Shown: positions 8,007-16,878 of the stretch, piece by piece | Layout of the letters: every line of letters begins with the position of its first letter | Position numbering within the stretch: position 1 is the first letter of the stretch | NCBI RefSeq assembly: GCF_001687325.1 | Contig: NZ_LZRD01000036.1 | Location: forward strand, 1 to 55,503 | Direction of reading: 5' to 3' | DNA length: 55,503 nt | Origin: Streptomyces sp. PTY087I2 | GTDB taxonomy: Bacteria; Actinomycetota; Actinomycetes; Streptomycetales; Streptomycetaceae | Made by a program: the position numbers and the translations under genes | Notes under the pieces: generated by a model | Databases searched by the model: none | What the model was told of the DNA's origin: nothing | The model's input: the letters and a program-made list of their open reading frames with translations, nothing else

Positions 8007-10043
8007 ATGTCCCGAGGCAGTGCTGCTCCGGGGCCCGGCGAGCCGGGAGTCCGTACGGAGCGGGCTGCCGGCCCGGGACGGAAGGCGTCACGTATGAGCC
8101 GTTTCCTGCATGGCGGCCGGTTGTTCGAGGACCGGACGCCCGGCGGGCCCGTACCGCGGTTGCTGATGCGGTGGGTGCGCCGTCCGTTGCTGCCCGCCGT
8201 CCGGTTGTGGCGGCGCAACCTCCAGCTCCGCGTGGTCGCGGGCACCCTCCTGATGTCGATCGGGGTCGTGCTGCTGCTCGGCTTCGTCGTCATCGGCCAG
8301 GTGCGCAACGGCCTGCTCGACGCCAAGGGCAAGGCCGCCCAGACCCAGGCCGCCGGTGGTTTCGCCGCGGCCCAGGAGAAGGCGAACGCCCCTCTCGCCC
8401 CCGGTGGGCAGGGGAGCGGCGGTGCCGACGGTATGACCGGCAGCACTTCCTGGCGTACCGAGCTCGTCGACCAGCTCGCCAGCGGCGGCAAGAACGCCTT
8501 CAACGTGGTGGCGCTCAGTGTGGACTCGGTGACCGAGGGCGCGAGCAGCCGTGCCGCGCGCGGTTCCGGCAGCGTCGAGGCGTCCAGCGTGCCCGAGCGT
8601 CTGCGGCAGAACGTGAGCAAGGGGCAGGGCGCCTACCAGACGTACTCGCTGATCCAGTACTCGTACGGCAACGAGTCGCAGCCGGGGCTCGTCGTCGGCA
8701 AGCGGCTCTACGACATCGATCAGCAGCCCTACGAGCTGTACTACCTCTTCCCGCTCACGCAGGAGGAGAAGTCCCTGACCCTGGTCAAGACGACCCTGGC
8801 GACCGCCGGACTGTTCGTCGTCGTGCTGCTCGGCGCCATCGCCTGGTTCGTGGTGCGGCAGGTCGTCACACCGGTACGGATGGCGGCCGGCATCGCCGAG
8901 CGCCTCTCCGCGGGCAAGCTCCAGGAGCGGATGAAGGTCACCGGCGAGGACGACATCGCCCGGCTCGGTGAAGCGTTCAACAAGATGGCCCAGAACCTCC
9001 AGCTGAAGATCCAGCAGCTGGAGGAGCTCTCCCGGATGCAGCGGCGCTTCGTCTCCGACGTCTCGCACGAGCTGCGGACCCCCCTCACGACCGTGCGGAT
9101 GGCCGCCGATGTCATCCACGAGGCCCGCGCCGACTTCGACCCCGTCACCGCACGCTCCGCCGAGCTGCTGGGCGACCAGCTCGACCGGTTCGAGTCGCTG
9201 CTCGCCGATCTGCTGGAGATCAGCCGCTTCGACGCGGGCGCCGCGGCCCTGGAGGCCGAGCCGATAGACCTGCGGACCGTGGTGCACCGGGTGATCGGCG
9301 GCGCCGAGCCGCTCGCCGAGCGCAAGGGCACCCGGATCCTGGTCGTCGGCGACGACCAGCCGGTGATCGCCGAGGCCGATGCCCGCCGTGTCGAACGCGT
9401 CCTGCGGAACCTCGTGGTCAATGCCGTCGAGCACGGCGAGGGCCGGGACGTCGTGGTGCGGATGGGCGCGGCACAGGGCGCGGTCGCCGTAGCCGTCCGG
9501 GACTACGGGGTCGGGCTCAAGCCCGGCGAGGCGACCCGCGTCTTCAACCGGTTCTGGCGTGCCGACCCGGCACGGGCCCGGACGACCGGCGGGACCGGCC
9601 TCGGCTTGTCCATCGCGGTCGAGGACGCCCGGCTGCACGGCGGCTGGCTCCAGGCCTGGGGCGAGCCCGGTGGCGGCTCCCAGTTCCGGCTGACCCTGCC
9701 GCGTACGGCGGACGAGCCGCTGCGCGGTTCGCCGATACCGCTGGAGCCCGAGGACTCACGGCGCAACCGGGAGGACCGGGAGCGCGACGGGGCCGGTTCG
9801 GGCCCGTCGGGCGACCACCGGCTGATGTCCGTGCCGCCCCAGCCCGGCGCGGGCGGGCGTTCGCCGCTGCCCGTGCCCGGTCGCGGCCCCGCCCTCCGTA
9901 ACGCCGCGCCCTCGTCGGTGCACCCCGCCGCGCTGCCCGGCAACGGAGCACGAGTCGTGGCGCGCCAGGCCCCGGAACGTCCCGGTGGCCTGGGCAACGG
10001 CGTACAGAATTCCGACCGGGAGGACACCACTCGTGGGTACTGA
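8007..10043 (+). CDS. mtrB: Sensor histidine kinase MtrB
   Basis: 678 aa. A short basic cytoplasmic N-terminus is followed by TM1 (~72-98, VVAGTLLMSIGVVLLLGFVV), a ~165-residue extracytoplasmic sensor domain and TM2 (~262-286, TLATAGLFVVVLLGAIAWFV). Then come a HAMP linker and an HisKA domain with the H-box VSHELRTPL (His354). The ATPase domain shows its N-box (NLVVNAVEHGEG), G1 (DYGVGL), F (FNRFWR) and G2 (GGTGLGLSI) motifs. The last ~100 residues are Pro/Arg-rich and disordered. MtrB phosphorylates MtrA. It starts one base after the mtrA stop (TGAGATG) and overlaps lpqB by 11 bp, so the three are co-translated. Confidence 0.95.
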   Translation: MSRGSAAPGPGEPGVRTERAAGPGRKASRMSRFLHGGRLFEDRTPGGPVPRLLMRWVRRPLLPAVRLWRRNLQLRVVAGTLLMSIGVVLLLGFVVIGQVRNGLLDAKGKAAQTQAAGGFAAAQEKANAPLAPGGQGSGGADGMTGSTSWRTELVDQLASGGKNAFNVVALSVDSVTEGASSRAARGSGSVEASSVPERLRQNVSKGQGAYQTYSLIQYSYGNESQPGLVVGKRLYDIDQQPYELYYLFPLTQEEKSLTLVKTTLATAGLFVVVLLGAIAWFVVRQVVTPVRMAAGIAERLSAGKLQERMKVTGEDDIARLGEAFNKMAQNLQLKIQQLEELSRMQRRFVSDVSHELRTPLTTVRMAADVIHEARADFDPVTARSAELLGDQLDRFESLLADLLEISRFDAGAAALEAEPIDLRTVVHRVIGGAEPLAERKGTRILVVGDDQPVIAEADARRVERVLRNLVVNAVEHGEGRDVVVRMGAAQGAVAVAVRDYGVGLKPGEATRVFNRFWRADPARARTTGGTGLGLSIAVEDARLHGGWLQAWGEPGGGSQFRLTLPRTADEPLRGSPIPLEPEDSRRNREDRERDGAGSGPSGDHRLMSVPPQPGAGGRSPLPVPGRGPALRNAAPSSVHPAALPGNGARVVARQAPERPGGLGNGVQNSDREDTTRGY

Positions 10044-11907
10044 CCGCCGTCCGGGCGGCCATGGACGGGCGGTGCGGATATCCGCGCTGCTGGGCTGCGG
10101 CGTCGTCGTGCTGGCCGGCTGCGGCTCGATGCCGGTGACCGGCGACGTCAAGGCGGTCGACGCCTCGCAGCCCGGGGACTCCCAGGTGCAGGTGTACGCG
10201 GTGGCGCCCCGGGAAGGCGCGCCGCCCAGCGAGATCGTCGACGGCTTCCTGGAGTCGATGACCAGTGACGATCCCGCGTTCGCGACCACCCGGAAATACC
10301 TGAGCGCGGACGCCCGGCGCACCTGGCAGCCGGGCGGGACCACCACGGTGCTGGCCCAGGCCCCCAACCGCAGCGGCCCCCTGCTCCACGACGAGGACAA
10401 CCGGGCCACCCGGGACCGGGAGACGACCTACACGCTGACCGGCGAGAAGGTCGCGACGGTCGACGCTCAGAGCTCCTACCAGCCGCTCGCGCCCACCTCC
10501 TACTCCCAGACCCTGCACCTGGTGCTGGAACAGGTGGCGGAGGGGAAGAAGGAGTGGCGCATCGACATCGTGCCGGACGGCCTGGTCCTCGGGCAGTCCG
10601 ACTTCAAGCGGCTCTACCGCTCCGTGAACAAGTACTACTACGCCACCGGGGGCACGAACGGCCGGTCGACGCTCGTCGCCGACCCCGTCTACGTACGCAA
10701 CCGTACGGATCCCGTCACGCGCATGGACACCGCGACGCAGACCGTCAGGACGCTGCTGGCCGGGCCGACGAACTGGCTGCGGCCCGTGGTCGATTCCCGG
10801 TTCCCGACGGGCACCGCCCTGCGCAAGGGCGTCACCGCGCTGGCGCCGGACGATCAGAACGTCCTGAAGGTGCCGCTCAACCAGAAGGCCGACACGGCGG
10901 GCAGGAGCGCCTGCCGGATGATGGCCGCCCAGGTGCTGTTCACGCTCCGCGATCTGAGCTCGGCGCGGGTCGAGCGGGTGGAGCTGGAGGGCGGCGAGGG
11001 CCGGCTCTGCGCGCTGGACGCCGACGAGGCGTCGGAGTTCTCCGCCGACCGCGGCTCCGAAGGGGCCGACAGCCAGTACTTCATCAACGACAAGGGCCAG
11101 GTCGAGCGGATTCTCGGCGCCACCGACGGCGGCGGGACGCCCGAGCCCGTCGTCGGTCCGCTGGGAGCGGGCACCGTCCCGATGGGATCGGTCGGGGTGG
11201 CCCGGGACGAGGAGCGGGCCGCCGCGGTCTCCTCCAAGGGGCAGCATCTCTACGTGTCCTCCCTGGAGACGGACAGCGAGCTGGCCGAGCCCCTCGTCAC
11301 CAGCGGGGCGAAGAAGGCCGCCGACCGGCTGTCGCCCCCGAGCTGGGACGGCCGCGGCGATCTGTGGGTCGCCGACCGTGATCCGGCGGGACCCAGGCTG
11401 CTGCGGCTGGCCGGGGGTACGGGCGAGCCGCAGGAGGTCCGGGTGCCCGGCCTCGACGGCGCCCGGATCGAGGAGCTCCGGATGTCCGCGGACGGTGTTC
11501 GGATCGCCCTGCTGCTGACGAAGGACGGCCGTACGACGCTGAACATCGGCCGGGTCGAGCGCCGGGGGTCCACCGTGGCGCCCGAGATCTCGGTCGAGGA
11601 CCTGCGCCAGGCCGCACCGCAGCTCACGGACGTCACGGCCATCTCCTGGTCGGGACGCAGCCGTCTGGTGGTGGTCGGCAAGGAGGAGGGCGGCGTCCAG
11701 CAAGTGCGTTACGTGCAGGCCGACGGGTCCACGTCCGCCTCGGGGGCGCTCCCCGGGGTGAACCAGGTCCAGTCGGTCGCCGCGGCGGACGACGAACAGC
11801 TTCCGCTGATGGCGGAGACCGTCGGCGACGGGATCGTGAAGCTCTCGCCGGGCGACAACTGGCAGACGGTCCTCAAGAAGGGCAAGGCGTTGGTCTACCC
11901 CGGCTGA
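10033..11907 (+). CDS. lpqB: Lipoprotein LpqB, MtrB accessory protein
   Basis: 624 aa from GTG 10033, with GGGAGG 10 bases upstream. The signal peptide ends in lipobox LAGC (Cys30), so it is membrane-anchored on the outside of the cell. A GerMN-type region follows (VDGFLESMTSDDP.. then TQTVRTLLAGPTNWLRPVV.. PTGTALRKGV), then a long WD40/beta-propeller-like part (SADGVRIALLL, WSGRSRLVVVGKE). In actinobacteria LpqB interacts with the extracytoplasmic part of MtrB and modulates MtrA phosphorylation. The gene begins inside the end of mtrB. It is followed by a 64-bp gap before comF. Confidence 0.94.
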   Translation: MGTDRRPGGHGRAVRISALLGCGVVVLAGCGSMPVTGDVKAVDASQPGDSQVQVYAVAPREGAPPSEIVDGFLESMTSDDPAFATTRKYLSADARRTWQPGGTTTVLAQAPNRSGPLLHDEDNRATRDRETTYTLTGEKVATVDAQSSYQPLAPTSYSQTLHLVLEQVAEGKKEWRIDIVPDGLVLGQSDFKRLYRSVNKYYYATGGTNGRSTLVADPVYVRNRTDPVTRMDTATQTVRTLLAGPTNWLRPVVDSRFPTGTALRKGVTALAPDDQNVLKVPLNQKADTAGRSACRMMAAQVLFTLRDLSSARVERVELEGGEGRLCALDADEASEFSADRGSEGADSQYFINDKGQVERILGATDGGGTPEPVVGPLGAGTVPMGSVGVARDEERAAAVSSKGQHLYVSSLETDSELAEPLVTSGAKKAADRLSPPSWDGRGDLWVADRDPAGPRLLRLAGGTGEPQEVRVPGLDGARIEELRMSADGVRIALLLTKDGRTTLNIGRVERRGSTVAPEISVEDLRQAAPQLTDVTAISWSGRSRLVVVGKEEGGVQQVRYVQADGSTSASGALPGVNQVQSVAAADDEQLPLMAETVGDGIVKLSPGDNWQTVLKKGKALVYPG

Positions 11908-11971
11908 TCCGGGAGTTCCGGGGTCTTCCACAGGGGTGGTCCGGTTCCGGTGGGCGCGGCACAGTGAGGTC

Positions 11972-12790
11972 ATGCGGAACGTGTGGCAGGAGCTGTCCGG
12001 TCTGCTTCTGCCGGTGGCCTGCGCCGGCTGCGGCAGGCCGCGCACCGAGCTGTGCGTGGCCTGCCGGGCCGCGCTGCTCGGCGGACCCGCCCGCCGGGTC
12101 CGCCCCTCGCCCGGGCCGCCGGGACTTCCGGCGGTCTATGCGGCCGCGCCGTACGAGAACGCCGTACGCGCGGTTCTGCTGGCCCACAAGGAGCGCGGGG
12201 CACTCGGGCTGGCGGGGGTGCTCGGACGCGCCCTGGCGGGGTGTGTACGGGCCGGGACGGGGCAGCTGGGCGGTGCGGAGCCCCGGCCGGGACGTGCGGG
12301 AACGCCGGGCGGTGCGGCGAGGCCCGGCGGGGCAGGCTTCCCGGGAGCTGCGGCGCCTCTGCTTCTGGTCCCCGTGCCCTCCGCGCGTTCCGCGACCGCT
12401 GCCCGCGGCCATGACCCGGTGAGCAGGATCGCCGCCACGGCCGCGCGGGAGCTGCGGCGCGCGGGTCTGCCGGCCCGGGTGCTTCCCGTGCTCCGGCAGC
12501 GGCGCGCGGTCGCCGACCAGTCGGGGCTCGGGGCGCGGCAGCGGCGGGTGAACGTGGCCGGCGCGCTGGAGCTCACGGCGGCGGGGGAACGGCTCCTCCG
12601 GCGCGGACTTCTCCGTCACGACCGGGTGATCCTGGTCGACGATCTGTTGACGACGGGATCGACGCTGGCGGAGGCGGCACGGGCCCTCGGAGAGGGGCAC
12701 GGCACCGATCGGGAGCCTCCCGTGCACGGAGGGTGCCGGGCGGCGGTCGTCGCAGCCTCTCCCTCCGCCTTCGAAATGAACCGGAACTGA
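11972..12790 (+). CDS. comF: ComF family phosphoribosyltransferase-like protein
   Basis: 272 aa. The N-terminus has a double zinc-knuckle, CAGC (17-20) and CVAC (28-31), followed by the ComF phosphoribosyltransferase fold. It contains APYENAVRAVLLAHKERG, the QRRVNVAGAL stretch and the PRPP loop VILVDDLLTTGSTLAEA. The middle (~107-130) holds a Gly/Pro/Ala-rich linker longer than in most ComF proteins. ComF functions in DNA uptake in competent bacteria; in Streptomyces its role is unknown. Start ATG 11972 follows GTGAGGTC. The gene sits at the conserved actinobacterial position between lpqB and hpf. Confidence 0.88.
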   Translation: MRNVWQELSGLLLPVACAGCGRPRTELCVACRAALLGGPARRVRPSPGPPGLPAVYAAAPYENAVRAVLLAHKERGALGLAGVLGRALAGCVRAGTGQLGGAEPRPGRAGTPGGAARPGGAGFPGAAAPLLLVPVPSARSATAARGHDPVSRIAATAARELRRAGLPARVLPVLRQRRAVADQSGLGARQRRVNVAGALELTAAGERLLRRGLLRHDRVILVDDLLTTGSTLAEAARALGEGHGTDREPPVHGGCRAAVVAASPSAFEMNRN

Positions 12791-13117
12791 CCGAGAATCT
12801 GCATCGTTGCAGGTAATGAGAGGCCAATACCCCCTGAATGGAGGTACGTGCCAGTAGCGGGTGCCGAGACCCTGGTGCGCAGGCTATGTTCGGTTGTGAG
12901 GAACGGTGAATGCCGGACCTCGATGAATGCACCATGAGGTTTCGGGCAGGTAACTCACCGGTAGGAGAAGCACGCAAAGTCGGTGGGGTTGCGACCCCTC
13001 CGGCGGGGGAGGAGGAGGCGAAAGCCACCGAGTCCGAGGCCCTGGGGATCTCCGGGGCCTGGTGCAAAAGGGAGATGCTCCGCCATCGAGCGGGGCGATC
13101 CGGGAACGGAGTTCTGC
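12791..13117 (+). promoter_or_regulatory. Long structured 5' leader of hpf (candidate raiA-type RNA)
   Basis: No gene is visible in these 327 bp, but the stretch from ~12898 folds into consecutive exact helices. GAGG 12898-12901 pairs CCTC 12918-12921, enclosing CGG/CCG. TCGGT 12980-12984 pairs ACCGA 13027-13031. That stem encloses GGGGT-TGCG-ACCCC (12985-12998), a short TCC/GGA-type hairpin (~12999-13010) and GGC-GAAA-GCC (13017-13026), which makes a four-way junction. AGGCCC 13037-13042 pairs GGGCCT 13055-13060. The hpf GTG is at 13118. A conserved 'raiA' RNA motif of about 200 nt is known upstream of hpf/raiA genes in Firmicutes and Actinobacteria. I see similarity of size and position only and cannot confirm the family. 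A promoter with a TATGTT -10-like box at ~12885-12890 is possible. Confidence 0.4.
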
Positions 13118-13807
13118 GTGGACATCGTCGTCAAGGGCCGCAAGACCGAGGTGCCCGAGCGGTTCCGCAAGCACGTGGCCGAGAAGCTGAAGCTGGACAA
13201 GATCCAGAAGTTCGACGGCAAGGTGATCAGCCTCGACGTCGAGGTGTCCAAGGAGCCGAATCCCCGTCAGGCCGACCGTTCCGACCGGGTGGAGATCACG
13301 CTCCGCTCCAGGGGACCGGTCATCCGGGCGGAAGCGGCGGCGGGCGACCCTTACGCAGCGCTCGACCTGGCCACCGGAAAGCTGGAGGCCCGGCTGCGCA
13401 AGCAGCACGACAAGCGCTACAGCCGCCGTGGCAACGGCCGTCTGTCGGCTGCCGAGGTCGGGGACGTCGTCCCCGGCGTAGCTTCGTTCGACGAGGACGG
13501 TGAGCTGGTCGGCGACCAGTCGCCGGCGCCCGTCCCCACCACGAAGATCGGCTCGCTCGAAGTACAGGGCGAAGGGCCGCTCGTGATGCGCGAGAAGACC
13601 CACACCGCCGCACCGATGTCGCTCGACCAGGCGCTCTACGAGATGGAACTGGTCGGCCACGACTTCTACTTGTTCGTCGACTCCGAGACGAAGGAGCCCA
13701 GCGTCGTCTACCGGCGACACGCCTACGACTACGGCGTCATCCACCTGAGGACCGACCCGCTCGCCGCGGACGAGGCAGGCGGCGCGGGCGGTGCGCTCGG
13801 CGGCTGA
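13118..13807 (+). CDS. hpf: Ribosome hibernation-promoting factor, long form
   Basis: 229 aa. It starts at GTG 13118 (VDIVVKGRKTEVPERFRKHV), which aligns with the usual HPF/YfiA N-terminus. Residues ~1-105 are the ribosome-binding domain, with KLEARLRKQHDKRYSRRG at its end. A variable acidic linker follows. The C-terminal ~55 residues (SLDQALYEMELVGHDFYLFV.. VVYRRHAYDYGVIHL) are the dimerisation domain that defines long HPF, which joins two 70S ribosomes into inactive 100S dimers in stationary phase or dormancy. The ORF is open upstream, but that extension lies in the structured leader. A strong terminator follows. Confidence 0.95.
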   Translation: MDIVVKGRKTEVPERFRKHVAEKLKLDKIQKFDGKVISLDVEVSKEPNPRQADRSDRVEITLRSRGPVIRAEAAAGDPYAALDLATGKLEARLRKQHDKRYSRRGNGRLSAAEVGDVVPGVASFDEDGELVGDQSPAPVPTTKIGSLEVQGEGPLVMREKTHTAAPMSLDQALYEMELVGHDFYLFVDSETKEPSVVYRRHAYDYGVIHLRTDPLAADEAGGAGGALGG

Positions 13808-13816
13808 GGCCACATC

Positions 13817-13863
13817 GCGCGGGTGCCCCCGGGGCGTTTTTACGCCACCGGGGGCACCCGCGC
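13817..13863 (+). terminator. Terminator after hpf
   Basis: GCGCGGGTGCCCCCGG pairs with CCGGGGGCACCCGCGC, and a nested GGCG-TTTTT-ACGCC forms the top of the stem. It begins 10 bp after the hpf stop. There is no clear T-run after the stem, as is common in Streptomyces. Confidence 0.7.
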
Positions 13864-13990
13864 ACGGGCACAGGACCACCGTGCCGGGGTCGGGGCATGG
13901 AATCATGGCGGACCGAGCCAACCGGTGTTCCGTGAGGTGCCGTTGGCGAACGACCGACACTTCAGGCCGTGGCCTTCAGGGGGAGGAACG

Positions 13991-14746
13991 ATGGCGGACA
14001 CCTTCGGGCCCGTGCGTGATGCGAACGACTCCGACGACGACACCGGTGCGTACACCGGCGCGGACGCGGACGGCGCTGCACGCAAGGAGCCCATCAGGGT
14101 CCTCGTGGTCGATGACCACGCGCTCTTCCGCAGGGGTCTGGAGATCGTCCTCGCGCAGGAGGAGGACATCCAGGTCATCGGCGAGGCCGGGGACGGATCC
14201 GAGGCGGTCGACAAGGCTGCCGATCTGCTGCCCGACATCGTTCTGATGGATGTCCGGATGCCCAAGCGCGGCGGCATCGAGGCCTGCACCGCCATCAAGG
14301 AGGTGGCTCCCAGCGCGAAGATCATCATGCTGACGATCAGCGACGAGGAGGCCGACCTCTACGAGGCGATCAAGGCGGGCGCGACCGGATATCTCCTCAA
14401 GGAGATCTCCACCGACGAGGTCGCCACGGCCATTCGCGCGGTCGCCGACGGCCAGTCCCAGATCAGCCCCTCCATGGCCTCCAAGCTGCTCACCGAGTTC
14501 AAATCGATGATCCAGCGCACCGACGAGCGGCGGCTCGTCCCGGCGCCCCGGCTCACCGAACGCGAGCTGGAGGTGCTGAAACTCGTGGCGACCGGCATGA
14601 ACAACCGGGATATCGCCAAGGAGTTGTTCATTTCCGAGAACACGGTGAAGAACCACGTCCGCAATATCCTGGAGAAACTCCAGCTGCACTCCCGGATGGA
14701 AGCCGTGGTCTATGCCATGCGCGAGAAGATCCTGGAGATCCGGTAG
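13991..14746 (+). CDS. LuxR/NarL-family response regulator
   Basis: 251 aa. The first ~30 residues are an acidic, Asp/Ala/Gly-rich extension. A receiver domain follows, with VVDDHALFRRGL (Asp41, Asp42), phospho-acceptor Asp87 in DIVLMDVRMPK, and the Lys-containing ATGYLLKEIS. The C-terminal LuxR helix-turn-helix is clear: LTERELEVLKLVATGMNNRDIAKELFI and SENTVKNHVRNILEKLQLHSR. Start ATG 13991 has a strong GGGAGGA site. No histidine kinase gene is adjacent, so the cognate sensor lies elsewhere or the protein acts as an orphan. Its target genes are not evident. Confidence 0.9.
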   Translation: MADTFGPVRDANDSDDDTGAYTGADADGAARKEPIRVLVVDDHALFRRGLEIVLAQEEDIQVIGEAGDGSEAVDKAADLLPDIVLMDVRMPKRGGIEACTAIKEVAPSAKIIMLTISDEEADLYEAIKAGATGYLLKEISTDEVATAIRAVADGQSQISPSMASKLLTEFKSMIQRTDERRLVPAPRLTERELEVLKLVATGMNNRDIAKELFISENTVKNHVRNILEKLQLHSRMEAVVYAMREKILEIR

Positions 14747-14767
14747 CCGGCAGGGGCAGACAGCCGG

Positions 14768-15955
14768 TCAGCGACCGGCGCGCCGGAACGCGTGGCCGAT
14801 CTCCGTCCGGAGCGGCTCGCGCAGCTCCGGCGCGTCCACCCGGTCCACCCGGATGTCCGTGCAGCCCACCCAGGCCGCCGCCTCCACCAGCGCCTCGGCC
14901 ATCGGGGCCACCGCCTTCGGGCCGGCCAATGAGGCCTGCTTGGCGACCAGTGTGGTGCCCTCGCGCGCCGGATCGACCCGGCCCTGGAGCTTCCCGCCCG
15001 CCAGCAACGGCATCGCGAAATAACCGTGGATCCGCTTCTGCTTGGGCACATAGGCCTCCAGCCGATGCGTGAAGTCGAAGATCCGCTCCGTGCGCGCCCG
15101 CTCCCAGATCAGGGAGTCGAACGGCGACAGCAGCGTCGTACGGTGGCGGCCGCGCGGCTCCTTGGCAAGGGCCTCCGGATCCGCCCAGGCGGGCTTCGTC
15201 CAGCCCTCCACCACGACCGGGACCAGCCCCGAGTCCGCCACCACGGCGTCGAACTCCTCGCCCTTCAGCCGGTGGTAGTCCGCGATGTCGCTACGGGTGC
15301 CGACGCCCAGGGACCGGCCCGCCAGCGCGACCAGCCGCCGCCGGCACTCGGCGTCGCTCAGCTCGTCGTGCAGCAGGGCGTCCGGAACGGCCCGCTCGGC
15401 CAGGTCGTAGACCCGCTTCCAGCCGCGCCGCTCGGTGCACACCACCTCGCCGTACATCAGGGCCCGCTCGACGGCGACCTTGGACGCCGACCAGTCCCAC
15501 CACTCGCCGCCGTTCTTCGCGCCGCCCAGCTCGGTGGCCGTCAGCGGGCCCTCGTCGCGCAGTTGCTTGATCACGGTGTCGTACACGCCGTCGGGCAGAT
15601 CGTGGTGCCAGTGCGGGCGGGAGCGGTAGGCGCGGCGGCGGAACGCGAAGTGCGGCCATTCCTCGACGGGCAGGATGCACGCGGCGTGCGACCAGTACTC
15701 GAAGGTGCGGCCGCCCGACCAGTAGGCGTCCTCCACCGTCCGGCGGCCCACCGAGCCGAGCCGGGCGTAAGGGATCAGCTCGTGCGAACGGGCCAGCACC
15801 GAGATCGTGTCCAGCTGGACCGCGCCGAGGTGGCGCAGCACCCCCGGCACCCCTGCCCGGCGGTCCGGAGCCCCCAGGAAGCCCTGGGCGCGCAGGGCTA
15901 TGCGGCGGGCCTGGTCGGCGGAGAGTTCGACTGCGGGAGGAGGCACAGGCGTCAT
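14768..15955 (-). CDS. AlkX/YcaQ-type winged-helix DNA glycosylase
   Basis: 395 aa, HTH_42 (winged-helix DNA-binding) family. The conserved N-terminal segment is LSADQARRIALRAQGF, followed by AVQLDTISVLARSHELI. The QLD tripeptide at residues 47-49 matches the QxD catalytic motif of YcaQ/AlkX glycosylases, which unhook interstrand crosslinks; the related AlkZ group has QxQ. The C-terminus includes LLSPFDSLIWERARTERIFDFTHRLE and GYFAMPLLAGG, typical of the family. Start ATG 15955 (MTPVPPP); the open frame continues upstream into the next gene without a better start. Converges on the response regulator gene with only 21 bp between. Confidence 0.85.
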   Translation of the reverse strand: MTPVPPPAVELSADQARRIALRAQGFLGAPDRRAGVPGVLRHLGAVQLDTISVLARSHELIPYARLGSVGRRTVEDAYWSGGRTFEYWSHAACILPVEEWPHFAFRRRAYRSRPHWHHDLPDGVYDTVIKQLRDEGPLTATELGGAKNGGEWWDWSASKVAVERALMYGEVVCTERRGWKRVYDLAERAVPDALLHDELSDAECRRRLVALAGRSLGVGTRSDIADYHRLKGEEFDAVVADSGLVPVVVEGWTKPAWADPEALAKEPRGRHRTTLLSPFDSLIWERARTERIFDFTHRLEAYVPKQKRIHGYFAMPLLAGGKLQGRVDPAREGTTLVAKQASLAGPKAVAPMAEALVEAAAWVGCTDIRVDRVDAPELREPLRTEIGHAFRRAGR

Positions 15956-16019
15956 ACGTCGAACCCTAGACGCCACCACTGACAGTCCCGCCCCGCGATC
16001 CGCCCGCCTATCACGGAGG

Positions 16020-16640
16020 TCAGACGGGCCGGCGTACGGAATCGGGGGCTCCGTCGGGCCGGGGCGCGTGCCGCCCGGGGACGTACGGGTGGGTGCCCGC
16101 GAGCCCGAGGTCGGACGGGAGCAGGGCCGCCGTCCAGGCGTCACGCCGCACGCCTTTGTTGAGCAGCCCGGACCGCTGCTCGCCCTCCAGCCGGAACCCC
16201 GCCCGCAGGGCGACGGCCCGCGAGGCCAGATTGCCGATCTCGGCCCGCCACTCCAGCCGGTCCGCCCCGAGCGAGGCGAAGGCCCAGCGGGCGGAGCCGA
16301 GGACCGCCTCGGTGACATAGCCGTTGCCGCGGTGCTCCTTGGTGGACCAGTAGCCCACCTCGTACGTCCCCGGATGGCTGCGGCGGTCGATGCCGAGTGC
16401 CCCCACGAGCGTCCCGTCCTCCCGCAGAGTCAGGGCGAAGCCGTACGCGGAGTCGTCCTGCCAGCCCGCCGGGGCCAGCTTCGTGGTGAACAGCTCCGCG
16501 TCGGTGAGGCGGTACGGGGAGGGGATCACCGTCCAGCGCTGGATGTCCGGGTCCTGACAGGCGGCGTGCACCCGGTGCGTGTCCTGCGGGCCGAAAGGCC
16601 GCAGGACCAGGCGTTCCGTGGTGAGGGTGATCGGCTCCAT
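16020..16640 (-). CDS. GNAT family N-acetyltransferase (RimJ/RimL-like)
   Basis: 206 aa. It opens with TTERLVLRPFGPQDT, the usual beta1 of RimJ/RimL-type acetyltransferases. The acetyl-CoA-binding motif A is EVGYWSTKEHRGNGYVTEAV, and NLASRAVALRAGFRLEG closes the fold. It transfers acetyl from acetyl-CoA to an unidentified amine, either a protein N-terminus or a small molecule. ATG 16640 was chosen because the family begins about ten residues before TERL. The gap to the DNA glycosylase gene is 64 bp, so they may be co-transcribed. The 238 bp upstream (16641-16878) separates it from divergent secA and holds no gene. Confidence 0.85.
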   Translation of the reverse strand: MEPITLTTERLVLRPFGPQDTHRVHAACQDPDIQRWTVIPSPYRLTDAELFTTKLAPAGWQDDSAYGFALTLREDGTLVGALGIDRRSHPGTYEVGYWSTKEHRGNGYVTEAVLGSARWAFASLGADRLEWRAEIGNLASRAVALRAGFRLEGEQRSGLLNKGVRRDAWTAALLPSDLGLAGTHPYVPGRHAPRPDGAPDSVRRPV

Positions 16641-16878
16641 GGGCCGATTCTCGTGAGCCCGCCGCCTCGATGCGAGCACTTTCGGGCTTCCCGGCACCTT
16701 CCGCGCCTCTGGACCGTTGTCCTAGAAGGGTGCGGCGAGGTCCACGCCACGGCAGCCCTCCCGGCGCGGTGGTGTCCTCGCTTACGATGACCGTTGCGGT
16801 GGGGCCCACCTGCCGTGCCCGCGCCAGAGTCCATCACACGACCAGTGCCAGGCCCGACCGGCAAGGAGACCAGCCTCA

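Noticed and set aside
12791..13117. Cobalamin, c-di-GMP or c-di-AMP riboswitch in the hpf leader.
   Set aside because: Short strings such as CACGCAAAG resemble pieces of the c-di-GMP-I class, but the order and conserved core of none of these riboswitches could be matched by eye.
12910..13503. A 197-codon open frame starting in the hpf leader (MPDLDECTMRF..).
   Set aside because: It runs out of frame through hpf and is Gly/Arg-rich. The leader is better explained as structured RNA.
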